Shown here: positions 1 through 11,424 of the stretch, piece by piece
Layout: each line of letters begins with the position of its first letter
How positions within the stretch are numbered: the stretch's first letter is position 1
Notes under the pieces: generated by a model
What the model saw: the letters and a program-made list of their open reading frames with translations, nothing else
Database searches by the model: none
What the model was told of the DNA's origin: nothing
Program-made: the position numbers and the translations under genes
Source: Humulus lupulus
Taxonomy: Eukaryota > Streptophyta > Magnoliopsida > Rosales > Cannabaceae
Assembly: GCF_963169125.1 (NCBI RefSeq)
Contig: NC_084800.1
Location: forward strand, 143,402,397 to 143,466,396
Length of the DNA: 64,000 bases
Direction: 5' to 3'

Positions 1-1731
1 TACAATTGACAGCTGATGGAGAAAAGTTCCAACAATTCCAGGTCAAGTTTCTCCATGTTTTGTCCTACCTTGTATCATCAACTCTTTTTTAGAAGCTCAT
101 GATTGAGGATACAAGGAATGGATTCATTTACAGATATCTAGATTCCATTCCATTACTTTGTTAAACAAGTCGATGCGCAGTCATCTTAGAGTCTTCTGGG
201 TATAACCCTTCTTATCAAGAACCTCAAATTTATACCAATCAAATAAAAGACCTATAGTTTCTGCACCATGGTGTGTGTTGTGTGTGCATCTCTACTTTCA
301 AAGTATATACACATAAATTTATATAGCCACTTATATCTTAATTTTAGTACTTTCAAACAACAAGCAGTAAAATAAGAAGTTGGTTTAGACAAGTTCACTG
401 ACATAGAGCAAGTTCAAATTGTTTCCTTAATTGGTTGAAGGAAATCCCAAGCTTGTTGCCTTGTACTCTATTAAATGTGGCAAGGTTGCTTGCAATGGCT
501 TGTTGCATTAATAATAATAGTTGTAGTAGTAGTAAAAATAATACAGAAGGGAATGATAGTAGATGAATAAAATAAATAGGTATTATAAAAAAATTCTCCA
601 ATCCTTCTACTTTTTCTTTTATGAGCATACAAGCAAAGTGAATCTTTGTCGACCTGTGTGGAAGGCACAGTGGTACACCACATACTTGTGTTCATATTGT
701 AATTGTATGGCTATATTTCTGGTCAAATGTTCATTAATTTTTTCTTTCTTTTTAAAAATCATTTTGCAGGAAGCATTGTTAAAAAGCAACGAGGTTTTTG
801 AAACTTTTAAACAGGAGATTCAGAAGGTATATTCTTTTCTTGAATCATCTGATTAAGACACTCAATTTTGATTGTTTTGGTATCATAATGTTTTAATTTA
901 CGCAGCAGTCTGCTTCTTGTGTATGTAAAACATAGATGGCAAAATCGATAAAGGAACTGAAGAAGGAAAATTCAATGTTGAAGAGCAAGACTGAGAAATC
1001 AGACATTACTCTTATTGAGCTTGTTGATGAGGTATTATATTTATGTGATTTCTAGCTTTCAAGTTGTTCATCAGTTGGTATATATTATGGTTATTCGTAC
1101 CACATTTTCCTTGAATTATCTTGACATTTAATACAAGTTTGTTTCTTAAAGGGAAAAAAATAAATTCAGTTGGTGGTAAAAGATAATTTCAAACTTCAAC
1201 ATATCACTCGACCCCCACAAGCCCCCATGCACGCCCCACACAAATCTCTTTCCTGTCACTATTTTAACAAATATTCCTTTCTTGGTTTGCTGAACACCTG
1301 CTTTGAGTTTGGCTATGCAAGTGGGGTTGATCTTTATTTCCAGATTAAATTCCAATTGAAATTTCATTTCTCTGAGCAGCGTGAGCGGTTGAAGAAACAG
1401 TTAGAAAAAACAAAAAATCAGAAAGAGAAGCTTGAATCATTGTGCCGGTCTCTTCAGGCAGAAAGAAAACAAAATTCTGTTGGGAGCTTCAATTCTGATT
1501 ATGTTCAGGTATGGTATATTGATAATTGATGTTCCTATGTATCTTGTATGAATTTATGTTTATGTCTTTGCTCCAATGAATATTGATTGTTATCAAGAAA
1601 AACTATGAAAGCTCGACATAAATTACAATGGTAATAGTTCTGATATTTTTTTGTCATTGTGATAATCACTTCAGGTTGAAAGAAAAGAGGATTTCACAGG
1701 GAGCAACAGCTCTGAATCTGTTGCAGTATGA
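1..1731 (+). CDS. Taxilin-like coiled-coil protein, 3' part of gene (five exons)
   Basis: Seen: exons at about 1-41, 770-826, 936-1031, 1380-1508 and 1675-1731 join in one frame. All introns have GT-AG ends, and the gene stops with TGA at 1729-1731. The encoded segment is charged and heptad-like (for example EVFETFKQEIQK, then KSIKELKKEN, then RLKKQLEKTKNQKEKLESLC). Known: this pattern is typical of the taxilin / myosin-like coiled-coil family, whose animal members bind syntaxins and work in vesicle traffic; the plant role is little known. The last exon gives a short acidic, serine-rich tail. The 5' part of the gene lies outside the window, so the start and full length cannot be given. All exons visible here appear intact, with no in-frame stops. 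I am confident of the family and fairly confident of the exon edges. Confidence 0.85.
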
Positions 1732-3589
1732 ATAGTGACAGAGTCAAGTATGCTTGTTTTTTTTTCTCTTTTGTGCGAAGAAGCAGGAACATTGATTTGT
1801 ATATACTCCCAAGTGTTTTTAAAGTCTTTCTCGTGTCATTTGAGAAACGAGTACTTTAGGTATATTTATTTTCTTGAATCACCATCTATTTATGTAAGTT
1901 TGCAACTGGATTAATTGTTGTACGCAAAGTTGTCCGGGGTGGCGGAATTTGGGACATCTTTTTTGAACGAGGTAAGGATGCAATATAATATGATCTTGGG
2001 CAGGCGTACGGGTCTTCAAATTAAACGAAAACGGTGACTTGAGCCCTGGAGTAAAGCTCTACTAGTATGAATGGTTTTATTCTAATTATTACTATTTGAA
2101 TGTTTACAATTAAGTTAATATGCATTGCTAGAGAATGAGAATTATTTCAAGTGTTAATTTTAATGCAACCCGATGAGAAGCCCTTTGTACTAGTTTGCAA
2201 ATTTTGGCCACAATTTTGGTTAATGTTCGCATGACATTTCAAAATAACGCAAACGGTTTCTTCTTAATGTGGAAGGTCATATTAGTTTCCACCACCTGTC
2301 GGGGTTGACCTTGGGATTTGTCGCAGACTTAAAATTTCATCATTTCAGACAGCGCAGAATTGGCCGATGTTTATTTTCAGATTCTGTTACTACTTGTAGT
2401 TCTTCTATCTCTATGTGGCATTACTTTGTCAGGCTTTAGCCCGACTCAACTTAGGAGTTGGAGGTAGCATAGTAGAGGACCAATTAGAAGGTAGCGAGTC
2501 TATCAGCGTAGGGGGAAATATAGGGTAACTCTACTAATAGTATATTAACTAGGAGACGGTACAGCGCTTGTATGTGATTTATATTTTTGTAGTTTTTAAA
2601 TGTTTACATTGAGTGAGTGACATAATATAAAGTAATAGTATTGTATTCTTGGAATAAATTTTTTTATAAAAGAAATATTTTGATGTGTTTGAAAGCAACA
2701 ATATATATCATATCTATTGAATAAGTAAAATACATAATGTAAATTATGAATTGCAGATAATGAAAGTATTATGCTATTTTGATGCATTGGAAACAAAAAT
2801 ATAATATTGAACCTCGGAAGGCCACACAACTTGAAAAAAAAAAATAATAGAAAAATTGTTAAGGATAAATCATAACAGTGTTTAGGACCAAACAAAAGTA
2901 GTAGGACATTGTAAATTGTACTATTTATTTGAATGAAACAACAATAGTGAAAAAGATATCAGAGAGGATTCACATCTCCAACTTTCTTATCATTTCAGCC
3001 ATACTTGACAAAATAATTATGTAGTCACAATCTCAAAATAGTTTAAAACAATAAGTGTTATATAAATGTGTTAATTGTATGATAGAAATAATGTTATTAT
3101 TATTATTGTAAATCATTATTATTTATTCTTAACCATTTAGTATTATATTATATCATTAATGGTTTTTTTACATTATTTACAAAAATTAGTATCTATGTTT
3201 TGTTATAATTGATTGTTACAATTTCAGTCATGATATTAATTACATAATTAATAAACCGCCCATATATGCATCAACAATTCCTAATCCGAAACTTATATGC
3301 TTTTTTCCAATCTAATTCTAACAAGTTTAAATAAATTAATCCAATCAAGTAATAAGAAATGAAAGAGAACATGTTTAAGGTCTTTAAGCACAAATGGTTT
3401 ATACTTCTATATATGCACCCCTTAATCTTAATGCCTCTTTCATTCTAGATTTTATTAGGCGTACATGTACTATCCTATACTTACATTATACCATTTCCTC
3501 AATTATTCCACCAAACATATTCTGTTTGTGGTCTTAAACCTCCAATGTTTTCAAATTTAACAAAATACCAAATAACTGAAGAGAGTCAG
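1732..3589. other. Taxilin 3' UTR and AT-rich intergenic DNA
   Basis: No coding region can be supported. The first few hundred bases are probably the 3' UTR of the taxilin-like gene. The rest is AT-rich, with short A and T runs and no recognised element ends. The open frames seen here are short and rich in F, L and I, as expected of AT-rich noise. Confidence 0.5.
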
Positions 3590-3809
3590 TGTTGAGGGTT
3601 AGGAAATTAAGAGTCTTAAAGTTTGATCTTTGAGTTCCATAGGAATAGGAATCGGTTCCTATTCTACATATGTTTCTCATTTTTGTAATTAATAGTTTAA
3701 GTCTTGTATAGCCTATATATATATATATATATATATAACCCTAGGTTGTAAATCTTAGACAGAGAAGAATATATACAACAAGAAAGTTTTTTCCCTCACC
3801 ATTTGCACA
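3590..3809 (+). repeat. 5' LTR of the copia element
   Basis: Starts TGTTGAG and ends in a CA just before the primer-binding site (3807 or 3809). It is about 220 bp long and contains a long TA run at 3716-3737. The same sequence is found at 10435-10479 joined to about 27493-27588, which defines it as an LTR. Possible target bases to the left are GTCAG (3585-3589), with no partner to confirm them. Confidence 0.85.
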
Positions 3810-3821
3810 TGGTATCAGAGC
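3810..3821 (+). other. Primer-binding site of the copia element (initiator Met tRNA type)
   Basis: TGGTATCAGAGC follows the 5' LTR directly. Known: this sequence is complementary to the 3' end of plant initiator methionine tRNA and is the usual primer site of plant copia elements. Confidence 0.9.
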
Positions 3822-4111
3822 CCTAAGACTTTTTTTTTCCTCTTCTTGGCAATCTGATTTTTGTCTAGTTCCGGTTGTCTTCTTCAGCACCGGTAGCATA
3901 TGTTCTCTTCTTGTGCTTCAGCTCTCCTCGGCAGTCGCACGGTAGTTCCAGGCGTAGCTCTCAGTCGTTGTCTTCTGTCTAGGCCCTCTCGGCGGTCGTT
4001 GTCGCACGGCAGCCCAGCAGTCGCACAAGTCTTCGGCGTCCTCTCCCATCGTATGGAGCCTAGAGGTTCTCAGCATTTCAAAAGCCCAGAGGCATCTCGA
4101 CAGTCTAGAAG

Positions 4112-4983
4112 ATGTCAAGCAGTGAAGACATATCATCTCAAACTATTGGGCCCATCTCTGAAAGTATTGGGCCTCACTCAGCCCAAACTTTGCCCAATGG
4201 GTCCATAGGCTCCATTTATAACCTGGATAGTGGTTCTCTTAATATTACAACCCATAAACTTGATGGAAAAAATTACTTACAATGGGTCAAATCTGTCAAA
4301 CTTGTTATATGTGGTCATGGTAAGCTAGGATACATCACTGGTGATCTCTTAGTACCACTTGTCAATGATCCTACATACAAGGTATGGCAAGCGGAAAATT
4401 CAATTGTTCTTGTGTGGCTATTTAATTCAATGGACTCAAAAATCAGCCGCATATATTTATTCTTTAAGACTGCTAAGGAGGTGTGGGATGCTACCAGGAA
4501 AATGTATTTTGATCGCGGTAACGCTTCTCAGAATTTTGAAATAAGCTCAAAGAAATCAAGCAAGGTAATCAAACTATTACCCAATATTTTTTTGACTTAC
4601 AAGACTTGTGGCAGGAGCTCGATTTGTACCTTGATACAACACCACTATGTGCTAACTGCATTACGATCCAACGGCACCAGTTAGAGAAAGAACGAGTTTT
4701 TGATTTTCTTACAGAGTTAAACAGTAATCTTGATGAAGTCAGAGATCGTTTGGTGGGTCGTGCCCCACTTCCTGATACTGAAGAAGCATTCTCTGAGGTT
4801 AGACGTGAAGAATCACGTCGTCGTGTCATGCTCACTACTCCTGAACTACAACCCATTGAAAGTTCAGCTCTCGTTTCAAAATCCGGCCCACCACCACATG
4901 GAAAATCCATTCCTGACCCTCGACCTAATCGTAAGGGTGATCGACCGTGGTGTGATCACTGCCAACGTCACGGTCATACTTGA
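4112..4983 (+). pseudogene. Copia gag, broken by a frameshift and a stop codon
   Basis: The first part (to about 4570) reads as the N-terminal copia gag domain, with the KLDGKNYLQWV motif and a tract ending near SQNFEI. A one-base shift follows between about 4550 and 4600. From 4606 the frame continues through the rest of gag to a zinc knuckle (CDHCQRHGHT). There a TGA at 4981-4983 replaces what was probably CGA, before the last cysteine of the C-X2-C-X4-H-X4-C motif. Downstream reading continues in the same frame into protease, so this was one long gag-pol frame. Confidence 0.85.
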
Positions 4984-5682
4984 TCCACTTGTTGGGTAAT
5001 CCATGGTAAACCACCCAACTGGACTCCTCGCCGCCAACATGAGAGAAAGGCATACCAAACTCAGACTGAGAGTAGCACTGATCAAAATAGTGCGACTACC
5101 CCTCCGTTCAGTAGGGAACAACTTGCCCACTTATGCACTCTTTTGAGTCAATCATCCATGAAACCCAGTTCCGGTCCTGAGACTCATAGTGCCTCTGTTG
5201 CACACTCTGGTAATTTTTCTTCTACTTCCAACACACCATGGATCATCGATTCAGGAGCCACTGATCACATGACAGATTTACCACATTTGTTTGATAATTA
5301 TTTTCCATGTTCCACTAAATCTAGCGTCACAATTGCAAATGGCACCCATTCTCTTATTGTTGGAATAGGCACTATTAAATTATCTGCTGATCTCATTCTT
5401 AAATCAATTATTTATGTTCCTTCTTTGCAATGCAATTTAATCTCTATCCACAAAGTAACCAGTGATAATCATTACTTTGCTAAATTCGTGTCCAATTCTT
5501 GTCAATTTCAGGATCTATCATCGGGAAGGATGATTGGCAGTGCTAGGATTCGTGACGGACTTTATTTCTTTGAAAGACAACAACCTGTCAAAGAGTCTTC
5601 TTCTCTACTGCATTTGGGTTCAAATTCTATTTCTAATTCTTGTTCATCTTTTGTTTCAAACTTTGTTTCACATTCAGACTAA
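4984..5682 (+). pseudogene. Copia protease region
   Basis: Same frame as the second half of gag. It shows WIIDSGATDHMT at about residue 30 counted from 5143, the active-site motif of copia aspartic proteases (DSGAT). Hydrophobic segments typical of this domain follow, then DGLYFF and a stop at 5680-5682. The enzyme would normally cut the Gag-Pol polyprotein. Here it cannot be made as part of one polyprotein, because of the gag stop upstream and the frameshift downstream. Confidence 0.85.
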
Positions 5683-5689
5683 AAAACAA

Positions 5690-6241
5690 TTATGTTGTGG
5701 CATTGTCGACTTAGGCATCCAAGTTTTTTATATTTAAAATATTTATTTCCATCTTTTTTTTGTCAATAAAAATGTTGCTGATTTTCATTGTGATATTTGT
5801 CAATTTTCCAAGCATACACGTGCTTCGTTCCCTCACAAAATATATACACCTTCCAACACATTCTCTCTCATTCATAGTGACATATGGGGACCTTCCAAGG
5901 TCAATACTTCTAATGGTAAGAGATGGTTTATCTCTTTTATCGATGATCACACACGTCTCACTTGGGTCTTTCTCCTTAAAAGTAAATCTGAAACATACCA
6001 AGTCTTTCAGAACTTTCATCATATGATCCAAACACAGTACCAAATGTCAATAAGAATACTTCGTACCGACAATGGTATTGAGTATTTCAATACCACTCTC
6101 GGTCCCTATCTTCTTCAAAATGGGATTATTCATCAAAGCTCGTGTGTTGATACTCCGTAACTGAATGGGGTTGCTGAACGCAAAAATCGCCATCTCTTAG
6201 AAGTTGGTCGTGCTCTTATGTTCATTATGCATGTTGCTAAA
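5690..6241 (+). pseudogene. Copia integrase, N-terminal part, cut by a solo LTR
   Basis: Seen: a GAG-pre-integrase motif (LWHCRLRHPS) near 5695, then integrase core blocks with all three acidic residues: SDIWGPSKV, RTDNGIEYF and VAERKNRHLLE. Several frame changes and an in-frame TAA near 6160 break it. The reading stops at CTAAA (6237-6241), where a 1.8-kb LTR is inserted, and resumes at 8061 after a second CTAAA. The joined reading continues the family pattern (KYLWGDTIL), which confirms the insertion point. Confidence 0.85.
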
Positions 6242-8060
6242 TGATGGACCCAAAACGGGTATGTTTTAAAAATTCGCAAGCACATGAATCATATATGAAA
6301 TATAGTGTTCGTGTAAGCACGAGATCGAATCCAAATGAGTTGTCTAAAATAAAAAACAAAACTATTTTAAACCAAAATAAATAAATTTTAACCTAGCTCC
6401 AAAGATTGATGAGATTTAATGTCATGAACATAAAATAAAAGATTTAATATAAAGCTATTTAAGAGAATACAAAGGAAACCAATTATGATTTGAAAATAAG
6501 TTGTAAAAGAAAGATTATTAAGATACTAGAATCCACAAAATGTAAGTTTAATAATATTTATTAGTATATTGATTCCCAAGTTTTAGTGATAGTTAAAATA
6601 AATCAAACTATCATTTTCCAAATAGATTTATAATTTTAAGCACAAATTACTTCTAAAAAGATAGTATTTTTCTTCGCTTTTCAAAAAGTATAATTTCAAA
6701 GTATTTAATGTGAATCAACCTAATGAAACAACAAAAAATCAAATAACATTATTTATAAGGCAAAACATAATATTTTTGTTCTAAGCATTGGATGTGTACA
6801 ATTTAATGACACATCTTACACAAAGAATATTATGTTTTGCAAGATGAAGAACAAAGTGCCTATTATCTAACAATCCAAAATATGAGATATTAAAGATGAA
6901 AGACATATATGAAGAAGAAAAATTCATAAACTTTGTTGTATTACAAGGGAAATCAACATACAACATAAATATTATCTAGTTACAAGTTGCTTCATCATGA
7001 TCTTAATAATCTTACGAAAAGTATTAGAAGCACATAACTAGAATAAAAATTACAAAATAAACAAAATACATACTTGAAAATGCTCTTGAAAAACCCCAAA
7101 ATGGAAGAGAGGATGGTAGAGAGAAAATGGGAGAAAAGAATATGGTAACCAAAAATTAAGCACCCTAAAATGGTCTTGAAAGTCCATATTTATAGCCAAA
7201 ATGAGAGCATTAAAATAATCAACTTAAATTAATTAAATTGATTAAATTAATTAAATAAAGTAAATATGGCAGGTAGAGGTAAATTGTAAGGTGTAATGAT
7301 TATGTTGTCGTGAAATATGTGAGAAAATTGGGTAAAAAGGTAGCATTTTAGACATAGGGGAAAAAAGTACAAAAATACAATTGTTGGGCTCAAAATGGGG
7401 ATAAAGGCAGCTTGTGGCTGTTTGGGCTCGGGCCTGGGGTGGTTCGTAGGCCCATGTGGCTGGTGAGGTAGCTATGGACTTTGGCTGAAATGTGAGGTGC
7501 AGCTGGGTCCGTGTGGTGTGGCTGCTGTCTTGGATTGGGCCCAACTAGGTTGCTGGTGAGGAAGGCAGGTTGGTTTCGGGCCTGGGCCCGTTGGAGGCTT
7601 TGGTGGCATCAGCTGGGAGAGCTCGAGCTGGGCCAGTTGGCTGATCTTATGGCATTTTTAAAAAAATGTCCTTTCTTTATTTTCCTTACTTTTCAAAGTC
7701 CAGAAATACCATAAATTCCCTACAAAATAAATATAAAATAAATCATAATAAAATATTTTCAGCTATAAAATAAATCAAGTTAATTCTTTGAAAATATTAA
7801 TTATAACTTAATTTATATTTAGCATTTAAGCTCAATAATACAACATTTTTTACCTCAAATTAAACAACAATAATTCAAATAATTAACTACAACATATTAT
7901 AATAAATATCTATAAAAACACACAAAAATATATAAAATCATGATAAGACTAATAAATTCAAAATTACTTAAAAACTTAATAAATCAATTAAAAATTCAAT
8001 AACTAAGCAACAATTAGCATCTAAATTATGGTAAAATAACTCTATTTTGTAGAGTTATCA
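6242..8060 (+). mobile_element. Solo LTR (family X) inserted in copia integrase
   Basis: Starts TGATGGACCC, ends GAGTTATCA, and is flanked by perfect 5-bp target duplications CTAAA (6237-6241 and 8061-8065). It is 1819 bp, AT-rich, and has no coding region. A GC-richer patch lies at about 7385-7650. Near its start it carries a motif common in plant LTRs (TTCGCAAGCAC... then GTAAGCACGAGATCGAATCC). The last 400 bp match 8860-9267 closely, so both belong to one LTR family. No internal domain is present, so it is most simply a solo LTR left by LTR-LTR recombination. Orientation is assumed from the TG and CA ends. Confidence 0.85.
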
Positions 8061-8689
8061 CTAAATACCTTTGGGGCGACACTATCCTTACCGCTGCTTA
8101 CCTCATTAATCGTCTCCCTAGTCGCCCCCCTTCAGTTCAAAACACCATATTTTGTTCTCCAATCTCTATATCCTCAGATCTCTACAAATACTATATCAGT
8201 TAAAGTATTTGGTTGTACTGCTTTTGTACATGTTCACTCCCACCATCGGAGTAAATTTGATCCTTGAGCCATTAAGACAATATTTTTGGGTTACTGTCCT
8301 ACCCAAAAAGGTTATCGGTGTTATTGTCCCATCACAAAAAGATCATTTATCTCATGTGATGTCACCTTTTTTGAGGATACTCCTTACTTCACTCCCACAT
8401 CGCTTCAGGGGGAGTCTAACCATTACCAGCAAGAAGGTCAGTGGTCGTGGGGGTTAGAATTACCCTTAACCACTCCTGCTCCATTTTCTTCTTCCACTCC
8501 TCTTTCTTCTGAACCAGATATTCCGACTTTCCCTCCTAAACCAGAAAATCCACCAATCTCTCCTCAGACAATTACTCATAAAATCACTGAACCAGTAGGT
8601 CATCCTCAAGACCAAAACATACAGAAAGAGATTTGGGTATATTCCAGGAGAAATAAACAGGTTACGAATCGCCTACCCACCAATTTGGG
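8061..8689 (+). pseudogene. Copia integrase C-terminal part and linker
   Basis: Continues the integrase reading after the solo LTR (LTAAYLINRLPS, then FGCTAFVH). A stop near 8264 and a frame change follow, then the integrase tail (FLGYCPTQKGYRCY) and a proline- and serine-rich linker. The reading ends at a stop near 8697, where family-X LTR sequence takes over. Confidence 0.8.
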
Positions 8690-9267
8690 TAGGCGATGAA
8701 GGCTTCGGCTGGGCAGCTGTTGGGCCTGGGGAGAAAGGAAGGAGGCAGGCCCGTGGCTGGGAGGCTGGAGGCGTTGCTGGAGCACGACTGGGCTAAGGCA
8801 GCTTCGGGCTCGACTGTGCGTGGACCTGTGGGGTGCAAGGCAGCTTCTCTTTTTAAATTCTCAAAAATACCAATTTTTTTCTTTATTTTCCTTACTTTTC
8901 AAAGCCCAAAATTGCAATAAATTCCTTGCAAAATAAACATAAACTAAATCATAATAAAATATTTTCATCTATAAAATAAATCAAGTTAATTCTTTGAAAG
9001 TATTAATTATAACTTAATTTATATTTTACATTTAAGTTCAATAATACAACATTTTTTACCTCAAATTAAACAACAATAATTCTAATAATTAACTACAACA
9101 TTTTACAACAAAATAACTATAAAAACACACAAAAATAAATACAATCAAAATAAACCTAAAAAAATCAAAATTACTTTAAAACTTAATAAATCAATTAAAA
9201 ACTCAAGAATTAAGCAACAATTAGCACATAAAAAGTGGTAAAATAACTCTATTTTGTAGAGTTATCA
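8690..9267 (+). repeat. Truncated LTR of family X inside copia pol
   Basis: From about 8860 this matches 7660-8060 base for base over long stretches, and it ends with the same TAGAGTTATCA. Its left part is GC-rich and only loosely like 7390-7650; the first kilobase of the LTR is missing. The copia sequence to its right starts in the middle of the reverse transcriptase, so the loss of the LTR 5' part probably took copia DNA with it. No target duplication was found. Confidence 0.75.
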
Positions 9268-10400
9268 GTCAGCCTCCAGGATTTGAAGAATCTCTCAAGA
9301 CAAACACAGTCTGCAAGCTGAACAAATCGCTCTATGGCTTGAAACAATCTCCTCGAGCATGGTTTAATTAGTTCCTGAAAGTTGTAAAAGGACTTGGATA
9401 CAATCAAGGTCAGACTGATCACAATCTCTTTGTTAAACACTCAGAAATTGGAAAAATGGCAGTATTGATTGTGTATGTTGATGACATAATTATCACTGGT
9501 AATCACACTGAAGAGATAAATTCAATCAAAAAAATATTGGCAAAGGAGTTTGAAGTCAAAGATCTCGGCGCACTCAAGTATTTTCTGGGTATGGAATTCG
9601 CTAGAAGCAAAAGAGGTATTTTCGTGTCCCAAAGAAAATACACTCTAGACCTACTAAAGGAGACATGCATGCTCGGAAGCAGGCCCAACAAAACTCCAAA
9701 CGAGCTTAGAGACAAAAAGAAAATGTTTGAAGGAGGTCCAGTTGACAAGGGAAGGTATCAACAACTAGTAGGAAAACTCATCTACCTCTCACATACTAGA
9801 CATGACATTGCCTTTGCAGTAAGTCTAGTCAGTCAATATATGCATGATCCGTGTCAGGGACATCTCAATGCAGTATATAGAATTTTGAGGTATCTCAAAC
9901 AAACACCTGGAAATGGCCTTTTCTTTAGGAAGACTACTGAAAGAAAGGTTGAGGTTTTTACAGATGCAGACTGGGCTGGTTCAATTGATGATAGGAAGTC
10001 TACATCTGGATATTGCACAATGATATGGGGAAATGTGGTAACATGGCGGAGTAAAAAGCAAACAGTGGTTGCGAGAAGCAGTGCAGAAGCTGAATATAGA
10101 GCCATGACCCATGGAGTATGTGAAGCAATATGGATCAAACGTCTACTAAAGGAATTAAAGATTGAATATGAAGCATCTATTCAGCTCTACTGTGACGACC
10201 AATCTACCATTAGCATTGCACATAACCATGTATATCACGACAGAACTAAACACGTGGAAGTTGACCGTCACTTTATTAAAGAAAAGATTGATGGAGGAAT
10301 TATCAACATTAGATATGTGCATACTGATCAACAACTAGCTGATATTCTCACAAAGGGGCTATCCGATCAAGTATTTGATTTCCTAGTAAACAAGCTTTGA
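9268..10400 (+). pseudogene. Copia reverse transcriptase (C-terminal half) and RNase H
   Basis: Begins at [10 protein letters not shown], followed by [20 protein letters not shown] at about 9369 breaks this part. From 9456 an open frame of 314 codons carries the catalytic YVDD block (VYVDDIIITG), the palm and thumb regions, and a complete copia RNase H. The RNase H has FTDADWAGS, SSAEAEYRA, a DDQST block, KHVEVDRHFIKEK and a C-terminal LADILTKGL. The N-terminal fingers and first catalytic aspartate of the reverse transcriptase are missing, so the enzyme is dead despite the long open frame. It ends 34 bases before the 3' LTR, as is normal for copia. Confidence 0.9.
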
Positions 10401-10420
10401 CTCATCAATATCTATAGTCC

Positions 10421-10479
10421 AGCTTGAGGGAGAGTGTTGATGGTTAGGAAATTAAGAGTCTTAAAGTTTGATCTTTGAG
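10421..10479 (+). repeat. Copia polypurine tract and left piece of the 3' LTR
   Basis: TTGAGGGAGAG (about 10424-10434) is the polypurine tract that primes plus-strand synthesis. TGTTGATGGTTAGG starts the LTR at 10435 and matches the 5' LTR up to TTTGAG at 10479, where a DNA transposon begins. Confidence 0.85.
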
Positions 10480-11424
10480 GGCACGTTTACTAAATAGTAA
10501 TCAGAATTAGAATAAATCAATAGGAGAAATGAATGGGAAAAAAATCTAGAAGAATCGAAATTATTATTGTATTATGTTATTTACTAAAACTGAGTGGAAA
10601 AGGAATCAAAATCATTTTATCTTGTTTATATAACCAAGAAAGGGAATCAGAATGCTTTAATTGACAAAATTGCCCTTTTAAAAAGAATTTTATTTTATTT
10701 TATTTTTTATTAATATATATATAATTAAAAAGTAAGTAATGAATAAAAATATATATTCATAAATGTATATCATATGGTATGGGTGGTATATATTTTTAAA
10801 ATACAATATTATAATTATAAAATATTACACATAAATATAATAATATTTTTTAACATTATTTATACTTAGACTTACTAGATTAGTATAATATTGTTAAGAA
10901 ACAAGTAAATATACACATTATTTATTTATTTATGAACCAAAAAATCTATCATATATACATCATCACATATGTTAAAGCTATCAATAATATTCACACAAAG
11001 TTGTTTATATGCAAACATTAAACACCACCTACCATGAATCCGCTTAAGAAAAAAAAAATCAATCATAAATATGTCCATCATTTCTCTAATAAAATATTTT
11101 AAAAAAATAATAATTTAACATTCTTTTGCAAAAAATCAAACTTAAAAATTAGTTACTTATGAAGTATAAATAATAAATTTGAATGTTAGTTAAATATTAA
11201 TTATATATTTCCTAATTTTGATTTTCAATGAATATTTATGTATATACTTTATCAATACATTATCTATAAACTATTTTAATGATAATACGAGTATATGTTA
11301 CCCTAAAAAAATACTATTTTATTTACTCATGTGTACAGTAAATTACAATATAAAAATGAATAAGAATAATGAAATTCCGTTATTTTATGATTACCAACTT
11401 AATTATTTAAATTAAATAATTAAT

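Noticed and set aside
3716..3737. TA runs here and at 12674-12690, 28320-28340 and 32831-32855 as origins or promoters
   Set aside because: Ordinary dinucleotide microsatellites of an AT-rich plant genome; nothing around them supports a function.
3900..4208. Open frame of 102 codons before copia gag
   Set aside because: It lies in the copia leader between the primer site and gag, overlaps the gag start in another frame, and has no domain pattern.
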